This document shows, one piece after another, positions 45,007-53,333 of a stretch of DNA of 64,000 nt. The stretch is from NCBI GenBank assembly GCA_905212635.1, contig CAJMFH010000011.1, positions 1 to 64,000 of the forward strand. Reading direction: 5' to 3'. A program made the translations under genes and the position numbers. Numbering within the stretch: the stretch's first letter is position 1; every line of letters starts with the position of its first letter. The stretch comes from an uncultured Lachnoclostridium sp. Lineage in GTDB: Bacteria; Bacillota; Clostridia; Lachnospirales; Lachnospiraceae. The notes beneath the pieces were generated by a model. That model was not told the origin of the DNA, ran no database searches, and worked only from the letters and a program-made list of their open reading frames with translations.

Positions 45007-45524
45007 GATTTTTGTATTATCTTTCCGACAGCATGATCCCGCTTGTTTTAATTTTTGTGACCGGTTATGGAGTGTTGCAGAAAGTCGATATTTTTGATGC
45101 ATTTATCGAAGGAGCCGTGGATGGATTTAAGACCGTTTACAAGATCCTTCCGACACTCATCGGTCTTATGATCGCAATCGGGATTTTGAGGGAATCCGGT
45201 ACACTGGGGTATGTAGCATCTGTAATTGCACCACTGACAGAACGGCTTCATTTTCCCTCGGAACTGGTGCCGCTTGTGACCGTAAAAATGTTTTCTTCTT
45301 CGGCGGCGACAAGCCTTCTTCTCGATATTTACAAACAATTTGGGCCGGACAGCCGCCTGGGGGTGCTGGCATCAGTGCTGATGAGCTGCTCGGAGACCAT
45401 TTTCTATACAATGAGTGTGTATTTTATGACGGCGAAAGTCACAAAGACAAGATATACTCTTGCCGGTGCCTTATTTGCCACACTCATCGGAATTATTGTA
45501 TCGACACTGCTTGTCAGTGTGTGA
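45003..45524 (+). CDS. spmB: Spore maturation protein B
   Basis: A 173-residue partner of SpmA with the same Gate-type design: DAFIEGAVDGFKTVYKILPTL, MFSSSAATSLLLDIYKQFGPDS and SCSETIFYTMSVYF. The ATG at 45003 was chosen because GGGGGGAAGG precedes it and it is coupled to the spmA stop. A longer frame starting 10 codons earlier has no ribosome site. Confidence 0.93.
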   Translation: MRFLYYLSDSMIPLVLIFVTGYGVLQKVDIFDAFIEGAVDGFKTVYKILPTLIGLMIAIGILRESGTLGYVASVIAPLTERLHFPSELVPLVTVKMFSSSAATSLLLDIYKQFGPDSRLGVLASVLMSCSETIFYTMSVYFMTAKVTKTRYTLAGALFATLIGIIVSTLLVSV

Positions 45525-45566
45525 AAGCGGTGCGCCGAAACGTGTGGAATGCTTTTTTGCTTGCAC

Positions 45567-45596
45567 AAATACTGGCAGATAGTGTATAATAAGATT
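45567..45596 (+). promoter_or_regulatory. Promoter of the 45.6-kb membrane protein
   Basis: TTGCAC, an 18-bp spacer and TATAAT lie about 35 bp before the start codon. Confidence 0.6.
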
Positions 45597-45627
45597 CACG
45601 GAGAACGAAAGAAAGGAATTTTAAAGA

Positions 45628-46269
45628 GTGAAAGAACGGTTTAAGAAAATTATGAATGTGCTGGCTCTGGTGATTTTTTCCATTGCGGCATTGTGGGAAT
45701 ATATGCAGTTTTATATGTATTATGATCTTCCGCAGATCGTAGTCGTTTTGCCGATTATCGGACTTCTGGCGGCAGTCGCCCTGAAAAAATGGAGTTTTAT
45801 ACTGCTTGGCACGACGGCGCTGACGTCCATCGTATTTCAGTTTATCGAGGATCCACAGGATGGCCTTGGCTATGTGGATACTTCCAAAATAGAAATTATA
45901 GTGAAAATCCTGCCGGCAGTGCTTTTGTTTTTGCTGATCGGAATTGCCGCAGGATTGCTTGTGCGCGCGGCATTTCGCAAAGACCGCCATATCAGCCTGC
46001 GCATTTTGTTCTGCGGACTGGGGATCATTGTGGCTTTTGCTGCCGGGATTATTTTGTTCCGCAATCCATTGTATCCGTTTATCGCAAGACATCAGATTCA
46101 CCAGTATGCACAGAAATACGATACGAAAGAATATCCGGTAAGCGATGTGGTTGTTTATTACAGCTATACGGACTTGCAGTATTTGGGACGAGTTGTCATG
46201 AGTGATGGTGTGATTTATCCGCTGTCGCATGATATGAAAACCGGAGAAGTAAAAGAAGAAAAAAATTGA
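45628..46269 (+). CDS. Membrane protein of unknown function
   Basis: A 213-residue protein with about five membrane helices (to residue 150) and a C-terminal soluble part of about 60 residues (PLYPFIARHQIHQYAQKYDT, YYSYTDLQYLGRVVMSDGVIYPL). No family recognised. The start is GTG after AAAGGAA at rather long spacing. It has its own sigma-A promoter and is followed by the structured non-coding region. Confidence 0.65.
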   Translation: MKERFKKIMNVLALVIFSIAALWEYMQFYMYYDLPQIVVVLPIIGLLAAVALKKWSFILLGTTALTSIVFQFIEDPQDGLGYVDTSKIEIIVKILPAVLLFLLIGIAAGLLVRAAFRKDRHISLRILFCGLGIIVAFAAGIILFRNPLYPFIARHQIHQYAQKYDTKEYPVSDVVVYYSYTDLQYLGRVVMSDGVIYPLSHDMKTGEVKEEKN

Positions 46270-46300
46270 CAAATTTGTAACAAAATTGTAATATAATATG

Positions 46301-46620
46301 ATATAGGGTCGAGAGGAGGCACTCACAAGAACGAAGTTCTTGTTTTTCATAGTGCCGACGACTTGCCGCCGAACGAAGGTGAGGGGGCGTTACCTCAAAG
46401 GGGCGATTCGTGCTTGCACGGAATCGACCTTGATATTGAGACCCGTCAAACATGAGGATGCAGCACAACGTGCGGAATCCGAATGTTTGTAGAATTGCGG
46501 GAGCTGCGATAGCAGCGGAGCAAGTCGTAGTCATAGTGCCGACGACTTGCCGCCGAACGGAAGTGAGGGGGCGTTACCCCGGCGGGGCGATTCGTGCTTG
46601 CGCGGAATAACTTAAATTAA
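46301..46620 (+). ncRNA. Highly structured non-coding region with two 77-nt copies, before cysC
   Basis: This is the only stretch above 300 bp without a gene. It holds two 77-nt copies (46348-46424 and 46532-46608; 70 of 77 identical) that begin CATAGTGCCGACGACTTGCC. Copy 1 is enclosed by GGTCGA/TCGACC (46307-46312 with 46424-46429), a GCACT/AGTGC helix and CAAGAAC-GAA-GTTCTTG. Between the copies are CAAACAT-ga-GGAT-gca-GCAC-aac-GTGC-gga-ATCC-ga-ATGTTTG and TTGC-ggga-GCTGC-GATA-GCAGC-gga-GCAA. Copy 2 can instead pair GCAAGTCGT with ACGACTTGC. I recognise no known riboswitch class. It may be a tandem leader RNA of cysC or a repeat family. Confidence 0.6.
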
Positions 46621-46639
46621 AAAGGAATTAATACAAAAT

Positions 46640-47215
46640 ATGAAGAAAAATGAAAATGTCATCTGGCAGGAAAATAAGGTGTCGTATGAGGACCGCTGTC
46701 AGATATTGGGGCAGCAGGGAAAAGTCATCTGGTTTACCGGTTTGTCCGGTTCCGGAAAATCTACGATTGCTGTAGAGTTGGAAAAAATGCTGAATGAGGC
46801 AGGAAAAGCCGTATATCTTTTGGATGGGGATAATATTCGATGTGGTATTAATTCGGATCTTGGTTTTTCGGACGAAGACCGAAATGAGAATATCCGCAGG
46901 ATCGGTGAGATCGCTGCGTTGTTTCGTGATGCCGGAATCATTACACTGGTTTCGTTTATTTCGCCATTTCGCGAGATGCGTCGTGTGGCGAGGGAGCGCG
47001 CCGGTGAGGGGAATTTTGTTGAAGTGTATGTAAATACGGATTTACAGACCTGCATGGAGCGCGATCCCAAGGGATTGTATAAAAAGCAGATCAAGAATTT
47101 TACGGGAAAAGATTCCAGTTATGAAGAACCATTGGCTCCGGAATTGATTGCAGATACGAAAAAATATACCGCAAAGGAATGTGCAGAGCAGATTTTTGAT
47201 TACATTATGATGTAG
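46640..47215 (+). CDS. cysC: Adenylylsulfate (APS) kinase
   Basis: CysC phosphorylates adenosine 5'-phosphosulfate to PAPS. The 191-residue protein is a standalone APS kinase with P-loop GLSGSGKST, DGDNIR, the FSDEDRNENIRRIGE segment, FISPFREMRR and the KGLYKKQI lid region. No ATP sulfurylase (cysDN or sat) or PAPS reductase is in the window. An arylsulfate sulfotransferase gene follows after 8 bp, so the sulfate may be meant for transfer rather than for assimilation. The ribosome site is AAAGGAATTAAT, rather weak. Confidence 0.94.
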   Translation: MKKNENVIWQENKVSYEDRCQILGQQGKVIWFTGLSGSGKSTIAVELEKMLNEAGKAVYLLDGDNIRCGINSDLGFSDEDRNENIRRIGEIAALFRDAGIITLVSFISPFREMRRVARERAGEGNFVEVYVNTDLQTCMERDPKGLYKKQIKNFTGKDSSYEEPLAPELIADTKKYTAKECAEQIFDYIMM

Positions 47216-47223
47216 GTGAGAAA

Positions 47224-49239
47224 ATGAGGATATCCGACAGATTAAAAGAAGAAGTGAAAGCACGCAGGGAAGAGTGGCAGATACAGAAAAATGCAAACAA
47301 AAAGAATGTGCTTCACGGAGAGGGAGGAACGGTTACACTGCGCCCGAAAGAATGGGTGGCGCATGGTGCCGCTGAGTACGAAGAGACATTTGGCAGGCTT
47401 CCAAGGAATATGTATAAGGGAAATGTGAAAGAGGAAAAAATGTACTCTTTGACATCCCAGGCCAAAGACTGGTTTTTGGAATTGCAGCTGCGAAGTGACA
47501 AGTACACATTTAAAAATATGCTGGCAGTGATCGACCCTTTTGATGAGGCTCCGCTGACAGCTCTTGTGATGTTTACGACGATTACGGATTATCGTGTGCG
47601 TACAACGGTTTTTGGTGATGTAGAAGAGACAAATTTTGTATATGAATTTCCGGCAGAAAAACGCCACCGTATACCTGTCCTTGGGTTATATGCCGGAAGA
47701 GAGACAAAAATACAGATTGAACTGCTGGACGAGCAGGAAGAAGTGTGCGATACGCGCACGTTTATGTTACAGACGGAAGAACTGCCGGAAGATTTGAAAG
47801 ATGTGGTAAAAGCTAAGAAGATTAATAAAAAATCTGCTTTTCAAAATATTTTGGTGGCAGGCGGCATTGACATCCGTCCATGTGTCTTTGACCGCGAGGG
47901 AAAGATACGATATTATCTACGCAGAAAACCGAAAGGATATGGGATTTTCCCACTTTCCAAAGGGCGCTTCCTCTTTATGGAACAGGACATTTCTGCGCCC
48001 TCATTTACCAATCCGCATTCGATCCAGATGTATGATATGGATTATCTGGGACGAGTGGGACGCACATATTTTGTGAAAAATGGTGCGCATCATACGGTAG
48101 AGGAAAAAACACCGGAGGGCAATATTCTGACAGCGGGAAACAGCCTTGAAGGACATTCGGAAGATCTTGTGCTGGAGATTGACCGTGCAACCGGTGTAAT
48201 CGCACGTAAATTAAAAGTCGGGGATGTATTTGATGACACTTATCAGGATATGATGGATTGGGCGCATATCAATTCGGCATCATATGATACGGAACAGGAT
48301 TCCATGTTAGTGTCGATGCGAAATATTCATTCTGTCGCCAAATTTGACTGGAGTACCGGTGAGATCAAATGGCTGATGGCAGATCCGAGATTCTGGGAAG
48401 GCACGCCAATGACCGAAAAACTTTTGACACCGGTGGGTGAGGTGCCATGGTTTTATCAGCAGCATGCCGTATTCGAAGTGCAGCTGACACAAAACGACAA
48501 TCCCGATATCCGCTATATTATGGTGTTTGACAATCATTGGCATAAACGCCGCAAGGTGAAATTTTTTGATAAAGACGAACAGAGTTATGTGAGTTTTTAT
48601 GAAATCAATGAACACGAAAAGACAGTAAAATTGTACAAGCGTATTGCCTGTCCAAAGTCCAAGATCCGTTCGAATGCAATCTTTGTCGGGGAAGATCGAA
48701 GGCTGTACATTATGGCAGGATTTCTTGTGCCGGAAATCGATGGAAATCTGGGACTTATTCGCGAGGTGGATTTTGACACCGCGGAAATTTTGAGTGAGTA
48801 TTATGTGAAACCGGGATTTTTTCGCGCTCACGAATTTTGTCCCGATATGACTTCTCTGTCAAAAGCTCTCGTGCAGAATACAGAGTATCTTTTGGGTGAT
48901 TTGAAACGTCCGGTTCTGGCTGAAAAAGAACAGCTTGCACAATGGGATTTTTCACAGGCGAAAACAGTTTCGGAGCCTGCGATCCGTTACCGCAGACGCG
49001 AAGATGTATTTTATGTCCGAGAGGTTGATCATACGATTCAGACTGTCATTTTCCGCGGAAAAGAAAAAGTCTGGTATGTGGATTTCAAGGATACTTATCA
49101 AACGATGAAAACATTTGAAAATGCCGTATATTATATTGCAATGTGGATGGATGTCCTTCCAGCCGATCAGTATGATATCTATCTTGAAATTGACAATAAT
49201 TTACAAAATACCGGCAAGAAGATTGTGAAGCAAAAGTAA
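47224..49239 (+). CDS. Arylsulfate sulfotransferase (ASST family), no signal peptide
   Basis: A 671-residue protein of the AssT family: N-terminal beta sandwich (about 60-200) and a C-terminal propeller. Residues matching the E. coli AssT active site are visible: His289/290 (GAHHTVEE), His348 (DWAHINS), Arg366 (SMRNIH) and the likely sulfated His414 (YQQHAVF). Known enzymes move sulfate between phenols without PAPS and are exported. This one has a charged N-terminus with no signal peptide, so it should be cytoplasmic. Its link to cysC suggests a PAPS connection, which would be unusual. Ends 39 bp inside the convergent carboxypeptidase gene. Confidence 0.88.
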   Translation: MRISDRLKEEVKARREEWQIQKNANKKNVLHGEGGTVTLRPKEWVAHGAAEYEETFGRLPRNMYKGNVKEEKMYSLTSQAKDWFLELQLRSDKYTFKNMLAVIDPFDEAPLTALVMFTTITDYRVRTTVFGDVEETNFVYEFPAEKRHRIPVLGLYAGRETKIQIELLDEQEEVCDTRTFMLQTEELPEDLKDVVKAKKINKKSAFQNILVAGGIDIRPCVFDREGKIRYYLRRKPKGYGIFPLSKGRFLFMEQDISAPSFTNPHSIQMYDMDYLGRVGRTYFVKNGAHHTVEEKTPEGNILTAGNSLEGHSEDLVLEIDRATGVIARKLKVGDVFDDTYQDMMDWAHINSASYDTEQDSMLVSMRNIHSVAKFDWSTGEIKWLMADPRFWEGTPMTEKLLTPVGEVPWFYQQHAVFEVQLTQNDNPDIRYIMVFDNHWHKRRKVKFFDKDEQSYVSFYEINEHEKTVKLYKRIACPKSKIRSNAIFVGEDRRLYIMAGFLVPEIDGNLGLIREVDFDTAEILSEYYVKPGFFRAHEFCPDMTSLSKALVQNTEYLLGDLKRPVLAEKEQLAQWDFSQAKTVSEPAIRYRRREDVFYVREVDHTIQTVIFRGKEKVWYVDFKDTYQTMKTFENAVYYIAMWMDVLPADQYDIYLEIDNNLQNTGKKIVKQK

Positions 49240-50055
49240 ATTTTTATCATAGATACCTTTGTACTGCCAGTGTGGAACCGGTGTGAAAAAACGTCCGGTT
49301 TCGATGGTGATCGAAGGTATCTTTTTTTCGTAGACACACCAATCACCAAATCCACCGCCGGGAAGTGTGCTTCCTGCATTTTTTCCATGGGCTTCAATCA
49401 AAGGATATCCGGTTGTGGCGTGCGCGATGGATGCTATTTTTACAATGTGGTTGCGGAGACTTCCGGTCACGTCATAATCATAATAGATCAGGCTGCCCTG
49501 CGAATGATAATGGATCACACCGAGGGGAGCCGGCAGCTGCGATATAAATGCCATCAGATGTCGGGTTTCCAGCTGGTCGCCGGCAGTTTTTCCCGGATTG
49601 TGTTTTTTGATATCTTTGGAGAGTCCGAAACCACAGGGGAAATTGCGGTTCAGATCAACGCCGGCACTATTTTCCTTCCATTTTTTAGCAGAAGTGTTTT
49701 GGCTGATCGAAACACCGTCCGGGTTTGCCATCGGAAGAAAGGTAATGCAGACATCGTGCCAAAGATCCATATAGCGCGGACTATTTGGCAGTTCCCGATG
49801 GCTGTAGCGTGGCAGATAATAGGCGAGCATATCCATGAGAAGTGTCGTGTTTATGTATTCGCGCCCATGGATGGAAGCGGTGAGTACAAGCTGTTTTGGG
49901 GCATCTGCTGCGCCTAAATGACAGGCGTACAGATGGCGTTTGGCGGGAGTACGCCCGATGGAATCCAGACGAAAATAGTCCGCAGAATATTGCACTGTCC
50001 ATTGTTTCAGCTGTTTTTCCATCGAAGGGTAGGTGTAAAAGTTTTGTTTTGCCAT
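49201..50055 (-). CDS. M14-family zinc carboxypeptidase
   Basis: A 284-residue metallocarboxypeptidase. Zinc ligands are His63 and Glu66 (SIHGREY) and a His in IHYHSQG (182/184); DLNRNFP gives the substrate-binding Arg and SITIETGR the catalytic Glu. No signal peptide is visible, so it may be cytoplasmic or matrix-acting, perhaps in peptidoglycan peptide recycling as for related gamma-glutamyl-diamino acid peptidases. The ATG with GAGG six bases upstream was chosen over one four codons earlier. The last 39 bp overlap the convergent sulfotransferase gene. Confidence 0.87.
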   Translation of the reverse strand: MAKQNFYTYPSMEKQLKQWTVQYSADYFRLDSIGRTPAKRHLYACHLGAADAPKQLVLTASIHGREYINTTLLMDMLAYYLPRYSHRELPNSPRYMDLWHDVCITFLPMANPDGVSISQNTSAKKWKENSAGVDLNRNFPCGFGLSKDIKKHNPGKTAGDQLETRHLMAFISQLPAPLGVIHYHSQGSLIYYDYDVTGSLRNHIVKIASIAHATTGYPLIEAHGKNAGSTLPGGGFGDWCVYEKKIPSITIETGRFFTPVPHWQYKGIYDKNLLLLHNLLAGIL

Positions 50056-50209
50056 AGGAAACCTCACAGGTCTTTTCTAACAGTATATGTAGGAAGAGGA
50101 TGGAATAGAATAAAATAAAACGGCAGATGGTTCGGATGCCGACAGTGGAAAGTTCTGTGTCATATTCCGCCGGAATTGTTTTTGTTGGGAAAAGTTCATA
50201 TAAAACAAG

Positions 50210-50283
50210 TTGATTATTCCGATCATACTGTGTATACTATAGTCAAAGGTAAATGTTCCCCATTGGTGTTTGACGATGGGGAA
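50210..50283 (+). promoter_or_regulatory. tmcAL promoter and leader hairpin
   Basis: TTGATT (50210-50215), 17-bp spacer, TATACT (50233-50238). In the leader an 8-bp perfect hairpin TTCCCCAT/ATGGGGAA (50256-50283) follows. No long T run is attached, so a role in RNA stability or regulation is open. The rest of 50056-50209 shows nothing more. Confidence 0.6.
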
Positions 50284-50309
50284 TTTATCATTAAGGAGAA
50301 AGGGAAGTT

Positions 50310-51530
50310 ATGGAAAAGCGACAAGTGAAAGTAACCGGCATCATAAGTGAATACAATCCCTTTCATGAGGGACACCGCTACCAGATATGCAAGGCCAGAG
50401 AAATTACAGGTGCGGATGCCGTCGTTGTGGTGATGAATGGCGATTTTGTGCAGCGTGGCGAATGTGCGGTAACAGATAAATATGTGCGTACCAAGATGGC
50501 ACTTCTTGGCGGCGCGGATTATGTCTTTGAACTGCCGGTTCGTTACGGCATTTCGAGTGCCGCGGATTTTGCATATGGCGGTATTCTCGCTCTGGAGAGT
50601 CTTGGCTGCGTGGAGGCGGTCTGTTTTGGCTGCGAAGCACCGGAAGATATTGATACAATGGCTGACATTTTTTGGAAATGTCAAAGAGAAGCGGATGGAA
50701 TTGCGCAGATGAAACAATATCTGGCACAGGGATTATCCTATCCGGCTGCGAGGCAGCATTTTTTACAGGAAAGGACGGGCTGGAGCGAGGAAAAATGCCG
50801 TGAGCGGATGCAGCCGGGCAATATCCTGGGGGCAGAGTATCGTCAGGCAATACGGCTTCTCGGTTCGGCGATGCACTGTGTGCCGATTCTCAGAGAGGGG
50901 ATGGGTTATCATCAGGTGACTCCCAAAAAAGAAAATGATTGGAAATATATGTCAGCAACCGCAATCCGCGCGCAGATGGAGACCGGGCTTGAGCGTGTGA
51001 AAGGAATGCCGGAAGAAGCGCTGCAAGTGTGGAAAGAAGCCGGTTACAGCATGAAAACAGAGGATTTTTGGCCGGTTCTTGCGCTGGCGGTCCGGATACA
51101 CAGAGAGGAACTTACTTCTTATAAAGATGTGTCAGAAGATCTTGCGGCGGTATTCTCGCGCGAGATTTTGCAGGCGGCAGATTATGAAAGTTTTATCCAT
51201 GCCTGCAAGACGAAAAATATCACGATGGCGCGGGTAAAACGGGCGATATTGCAGATCCTTTTTGAGGTAAAAAAAGAGGAACGGGAGATGAAAATGCCAT
51301 ATCTGCGGCTTCTTGGCAGACGAAAAGATGCCTGCCCGCTTCCGTTTGGCAATTCCGGGACAAGGATCATTGGGCGGTTGGCAAAAGAGGAAGAAGAGTT
51401 GAGTGGGAGTGTGGGACAAAAGCTGGCACAGGATATTTTGGCGGCAGACATTTATCATATGACAGTTGCCCGGAAAACGGGGCTGCCACAGAAAAATGAA
51501 TACAAACAGCCGATGGTGATCGTCGGTTAA
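50310..51530 (+). CDS. tmcAL: tRNA(Met) cytidine acetate ligase (YlbM family)
   Basis: TmcAL acetylates the wobble cytidine of elongator tRNA-Met using acetate and ATP. The 406-residue protein has the nucleotidyltransferase-like start GIISEYNPFHEGH with HxGH-type HEGH, then VVVMNGDFVQRGECAV, YVFELPVRYGISSAADFAYGG and the C-terminal PYLRLLGRRKDA. Length is normal. AAGGAGAAAGG precedes the ATG. It is followed after 16 bp by a small membrane protein. Confidence 0.93.
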   Translation: MEKRQVKVTGIISEYNPFHEGHRYQICKAREITGADAVVVVMNGDFVQRGECAVTDKYVRTKMALLGGADYVFELPVRYGISSAADFAYGGILALESLGCVEAVCFGCEAPEDIDTMADIFWKCQREADGIAQMKQYLAQGLSYPAARQHFLQERTGWSEEKCRERMQPGNILGAEYRQAIRLLGSAMHCVPILREGMGYHQVTPKKENDWKYMSATAIRAQMETGLERVKGMPEEALQVWKEAGYSMKTEDFWPVLALAVRIHREELTSYKDVSEDLAAVFSREILQAADYESFIHACKTKNITMARVKRAILQILFEVKKEEREMKMPYLRLLGRRKDACPLPFGNSGTRIIGRLAKEEEELSGSVGQKLAQDILAADIYHMTVARKTGLPQKNEYKQPMVIVG

Positions 51531-51545
51531 AAGGAGGTTGTTACG

Positions 51546-51890
51546 ATGGAGCAACGATTAAAAAACTATTTAAAATTCTATGGAGAGACGGCGGATGGAA
51601 GCCGGAAAATAGAGGGAGACAAGGGAGAATTTTTGTCGCAGATGCTCATACAGATCGGATTTTTCCAGCATGAACGGCTGATTCATCTGATTGTCACGGT
51701 ACTTTTTGCCATTCTCGCGGTAATCTCGATTCTTGCGAGCCTTTTGATCCAGGAATGGGCGGTGTTATTGCTTTGTCTGATGTTTTTTTTGCTATTGATT
51801 CCCTACATCCGCCATTACTATATTTTGGAAAATGGCGTGCAAAAGCTGTATGAATATTATGATCGGATTTATGCAGCGGATGAGAAGTAA
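51546..51890 (+). CDS. Small membrane protein of unknown function
   Basis: A 114-residue protein with a hydrophilic N-terminal 45 residues, two adjoining helices (about 46-68 and 72-90) and the end YYILENGVQKLYEYYDRI. No family recognised. AAGGAGGTTGTTACG precedes the ATG. It is probably cotranscribed with tmcAL. Confidence 0.7.
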   Translation: MEQRLKNYLKFYGETADGSRKIEGDKGEFLSQMLIQIGFFQHERLIHLIVTVLFAILAVISILASLLIQEWAVLLLCLMFFLLLIPYIRHYYILENGVQKLYEYYDRIYAADEK

Positions 51891-51895
51891 AAGAG

Positions 51896-51924
51896 TTGCG
51901 AAAAAATAGCAAGTATGCTATGAT
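51896..51924 (+). promoter_or_regulatory. Promoter of the chemoreceptor gene
   Basis: TTGCGA (51896-51901), 17-bp spacer, TATGAT (51919-51924). A sigma-A type site; no sigma-28 motif was seen. Confidence 0.55.
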
Positions 51925-51961
51925 TGAAGTATACATATTTGACCGTGAAGGAGGTTGCAGG

Positions 51962-53233
51962 ATGAAGATTAGAGCAAAATTGATCGCAGCAGTGTGTGGA
52001 GCCCTTTTGTTGGAAGGTGTGGTTTCTTTTCTGGCAGTTTATCTCGGACTTGGCAAATTTATCGCGCCGGGCGCACTGATTGCATATAGTGTTGTCGTGA
52101 TTTTATCGATCATTGCCGGGGCAGCGATTGCGACCGTATTTAGTTTTCGATTTGTAAAACGTATGGAAGTTGTGAAAGAACAGCTGACTGCGATGGCAGA
52201 TCATAATCTGACGTATCAGATTCCGGAAAAGACATTGAAAGTAAAAGATGAACTTGGTGACATTGCCAGAACTTCGGCAAAGACGGCAGAATCTATGCGG
52301 GAGATGGTTGAGGCACTCAACGCGATGCTTTCGGGAATGGACAAAAATATTGTTGAGACATCCGAACGTGCAGATAATCTGTCGGATAAACTGGAAGGTA
52401 TGTCTGCAACGACAGAGCAGGTATCTACCGGTCTTATGGAGGCGGCAGCTGCAATGCATGAACTGGATGTATCCACGGATGAGATTGAAGTGGTTATGAA
52501 AGGCGTTGCCAAGCAGGCACAGGAAGGCGCGGAAGAGGCAGAAAAGATCAATACCCGTGCGTTGGAACTTCAGGAAAATGCGAAGGAATCCAGAAATAAC
52601 GCAAATCGTATATTAAAGGGCAACAAAGAACGTATGGAAGAAGCTATTCAGGCGTCCAAAAATATCCAGCAGATTCAGGTGCTTACGGAAACCATCCGCA
52701 ATATTACGAATCAGACCAATCTTCTTGCTATCAATGCTTCCATCGAGGCAGCGAGAGCTGGTGAGAGTGGACAGGGATTTGCGGTAGTTGCAATGGAAAT
52801 TACAGATCTTTCCGAGGCGTCTTCCGAGGCAGTTGAAAAGATTCAAAATGTGGCAGCGACTGTGACGGAATCGGTAACAAGTTTGATCGAGTGTTCGGAG
52901 ATTATTCTTGAATTTATCAATACCTCTGTTATGACGGCATACAGTGACCTTGTAGAGACGGGAGACCACTACAAGCAGGATGCAGAATATGTCAATGGAC
53001 TGGTTGAGTCCCTGAGTACAAGTTCCGATCAGATCCTCAGCAGTCTGAATGAGATGAATGCAACGATCCGTGATATTACGGCGAAGAGTGATATGGGAGC
53101 GAAGGGCAGTGAGACGATTGCAGAGGATACCAATGAAATCGCACGTAATTCCTCGGATATCAAGGAGTTAGCCTCTTCGACAGGAAATAATTCAATTCAT
53201 TTGAAAGAGCTGGTAGAGCGGTTTACCATCTAA
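51962..53233 (+). CDS. Methyl-accepting chemotaxis protein with almost no outer domain
   Basis: A 423-residue chemoreceptor-like protein. Two membrane helices (about 7-30 and 38-62) are joined by a loop of about ten residues, so there is no outer sensor domain. A HAMP-like region follows (RFVKRMEVVKEQLTAMADHNLTYQI). The signalling tip reads NQTNLLAINASIEAARAGESGQGFAVVAMEI, typical of MCPs. It likely senses membrane state, a cytoplasmic cue or a partner protein. The ATG with AAGGAGG seven bases upstream was chosen over one 22 codons earlier. No other chemotaxis or flagellar gene is in the window. Confidence 0.92.
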   Translation: MKIRAKLIAAVCGALLLEGVVSFLAVYLGLGKFIAPGALIAYSVVVILSIIAGAAIATVFSFRFVKRMEVVKEQLTAMADHNLTYQIPEKTLKVKDELGDIARTSAKTAESMREMVEALNAMLSGMDKNIVETSERADNLSDKLEGMSATTEQVSTGLMEAAAAMHELDVSTDEIEVVMKGVAKQAQEGAEEAEKINTRALELQENAKESRNNANRILKGNKERMEEAIQASKNIQQIQVLTETIRNITNQTNLLAINASIEAARAGESGQGFAVVAMEITDLSEASSEAVEKIQNVAATVTESVTSLIECSEIILEFINTSVMTAYSDLVETGDHYKQDAEYVNGLVESLSTSSDQILSSLNEMNATIRDITAKSDMGAKGSETIAEDTNEIARNSSDIKELASSTGNNSIHLKELVERFTI

Positions 53234-53251
53234 ATAATAATAGTTACGAAC

Positions 53252-53289
53252 AAAAAAGCAAGTGACGGGAATGCGGCACTTGCTTTTTT
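53252..53289. terminator. Bidirectional terminator
   Basis: AAAAAAGCAAGTG pairs with CACTTGCTTTTTT around a 12-nt loop, between the chemoreceptor gene and the convergent phosphorylase gene. Confidence 0.9.
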
Positions 53290-53333
53290 GACTTACTTCA
53301 TAAATGTTCCGGACTTCCTATCCCGGCTTATTT

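Noticed and set aside
46301..46620. Known riboswitch classes (SAM, glycine tandem, cobalamin, c-di-GMP, ZTP, T-box)
   Set aside because: Core motifs of these classes were looked for by eye and not found; a covariance search is needed to be certain.
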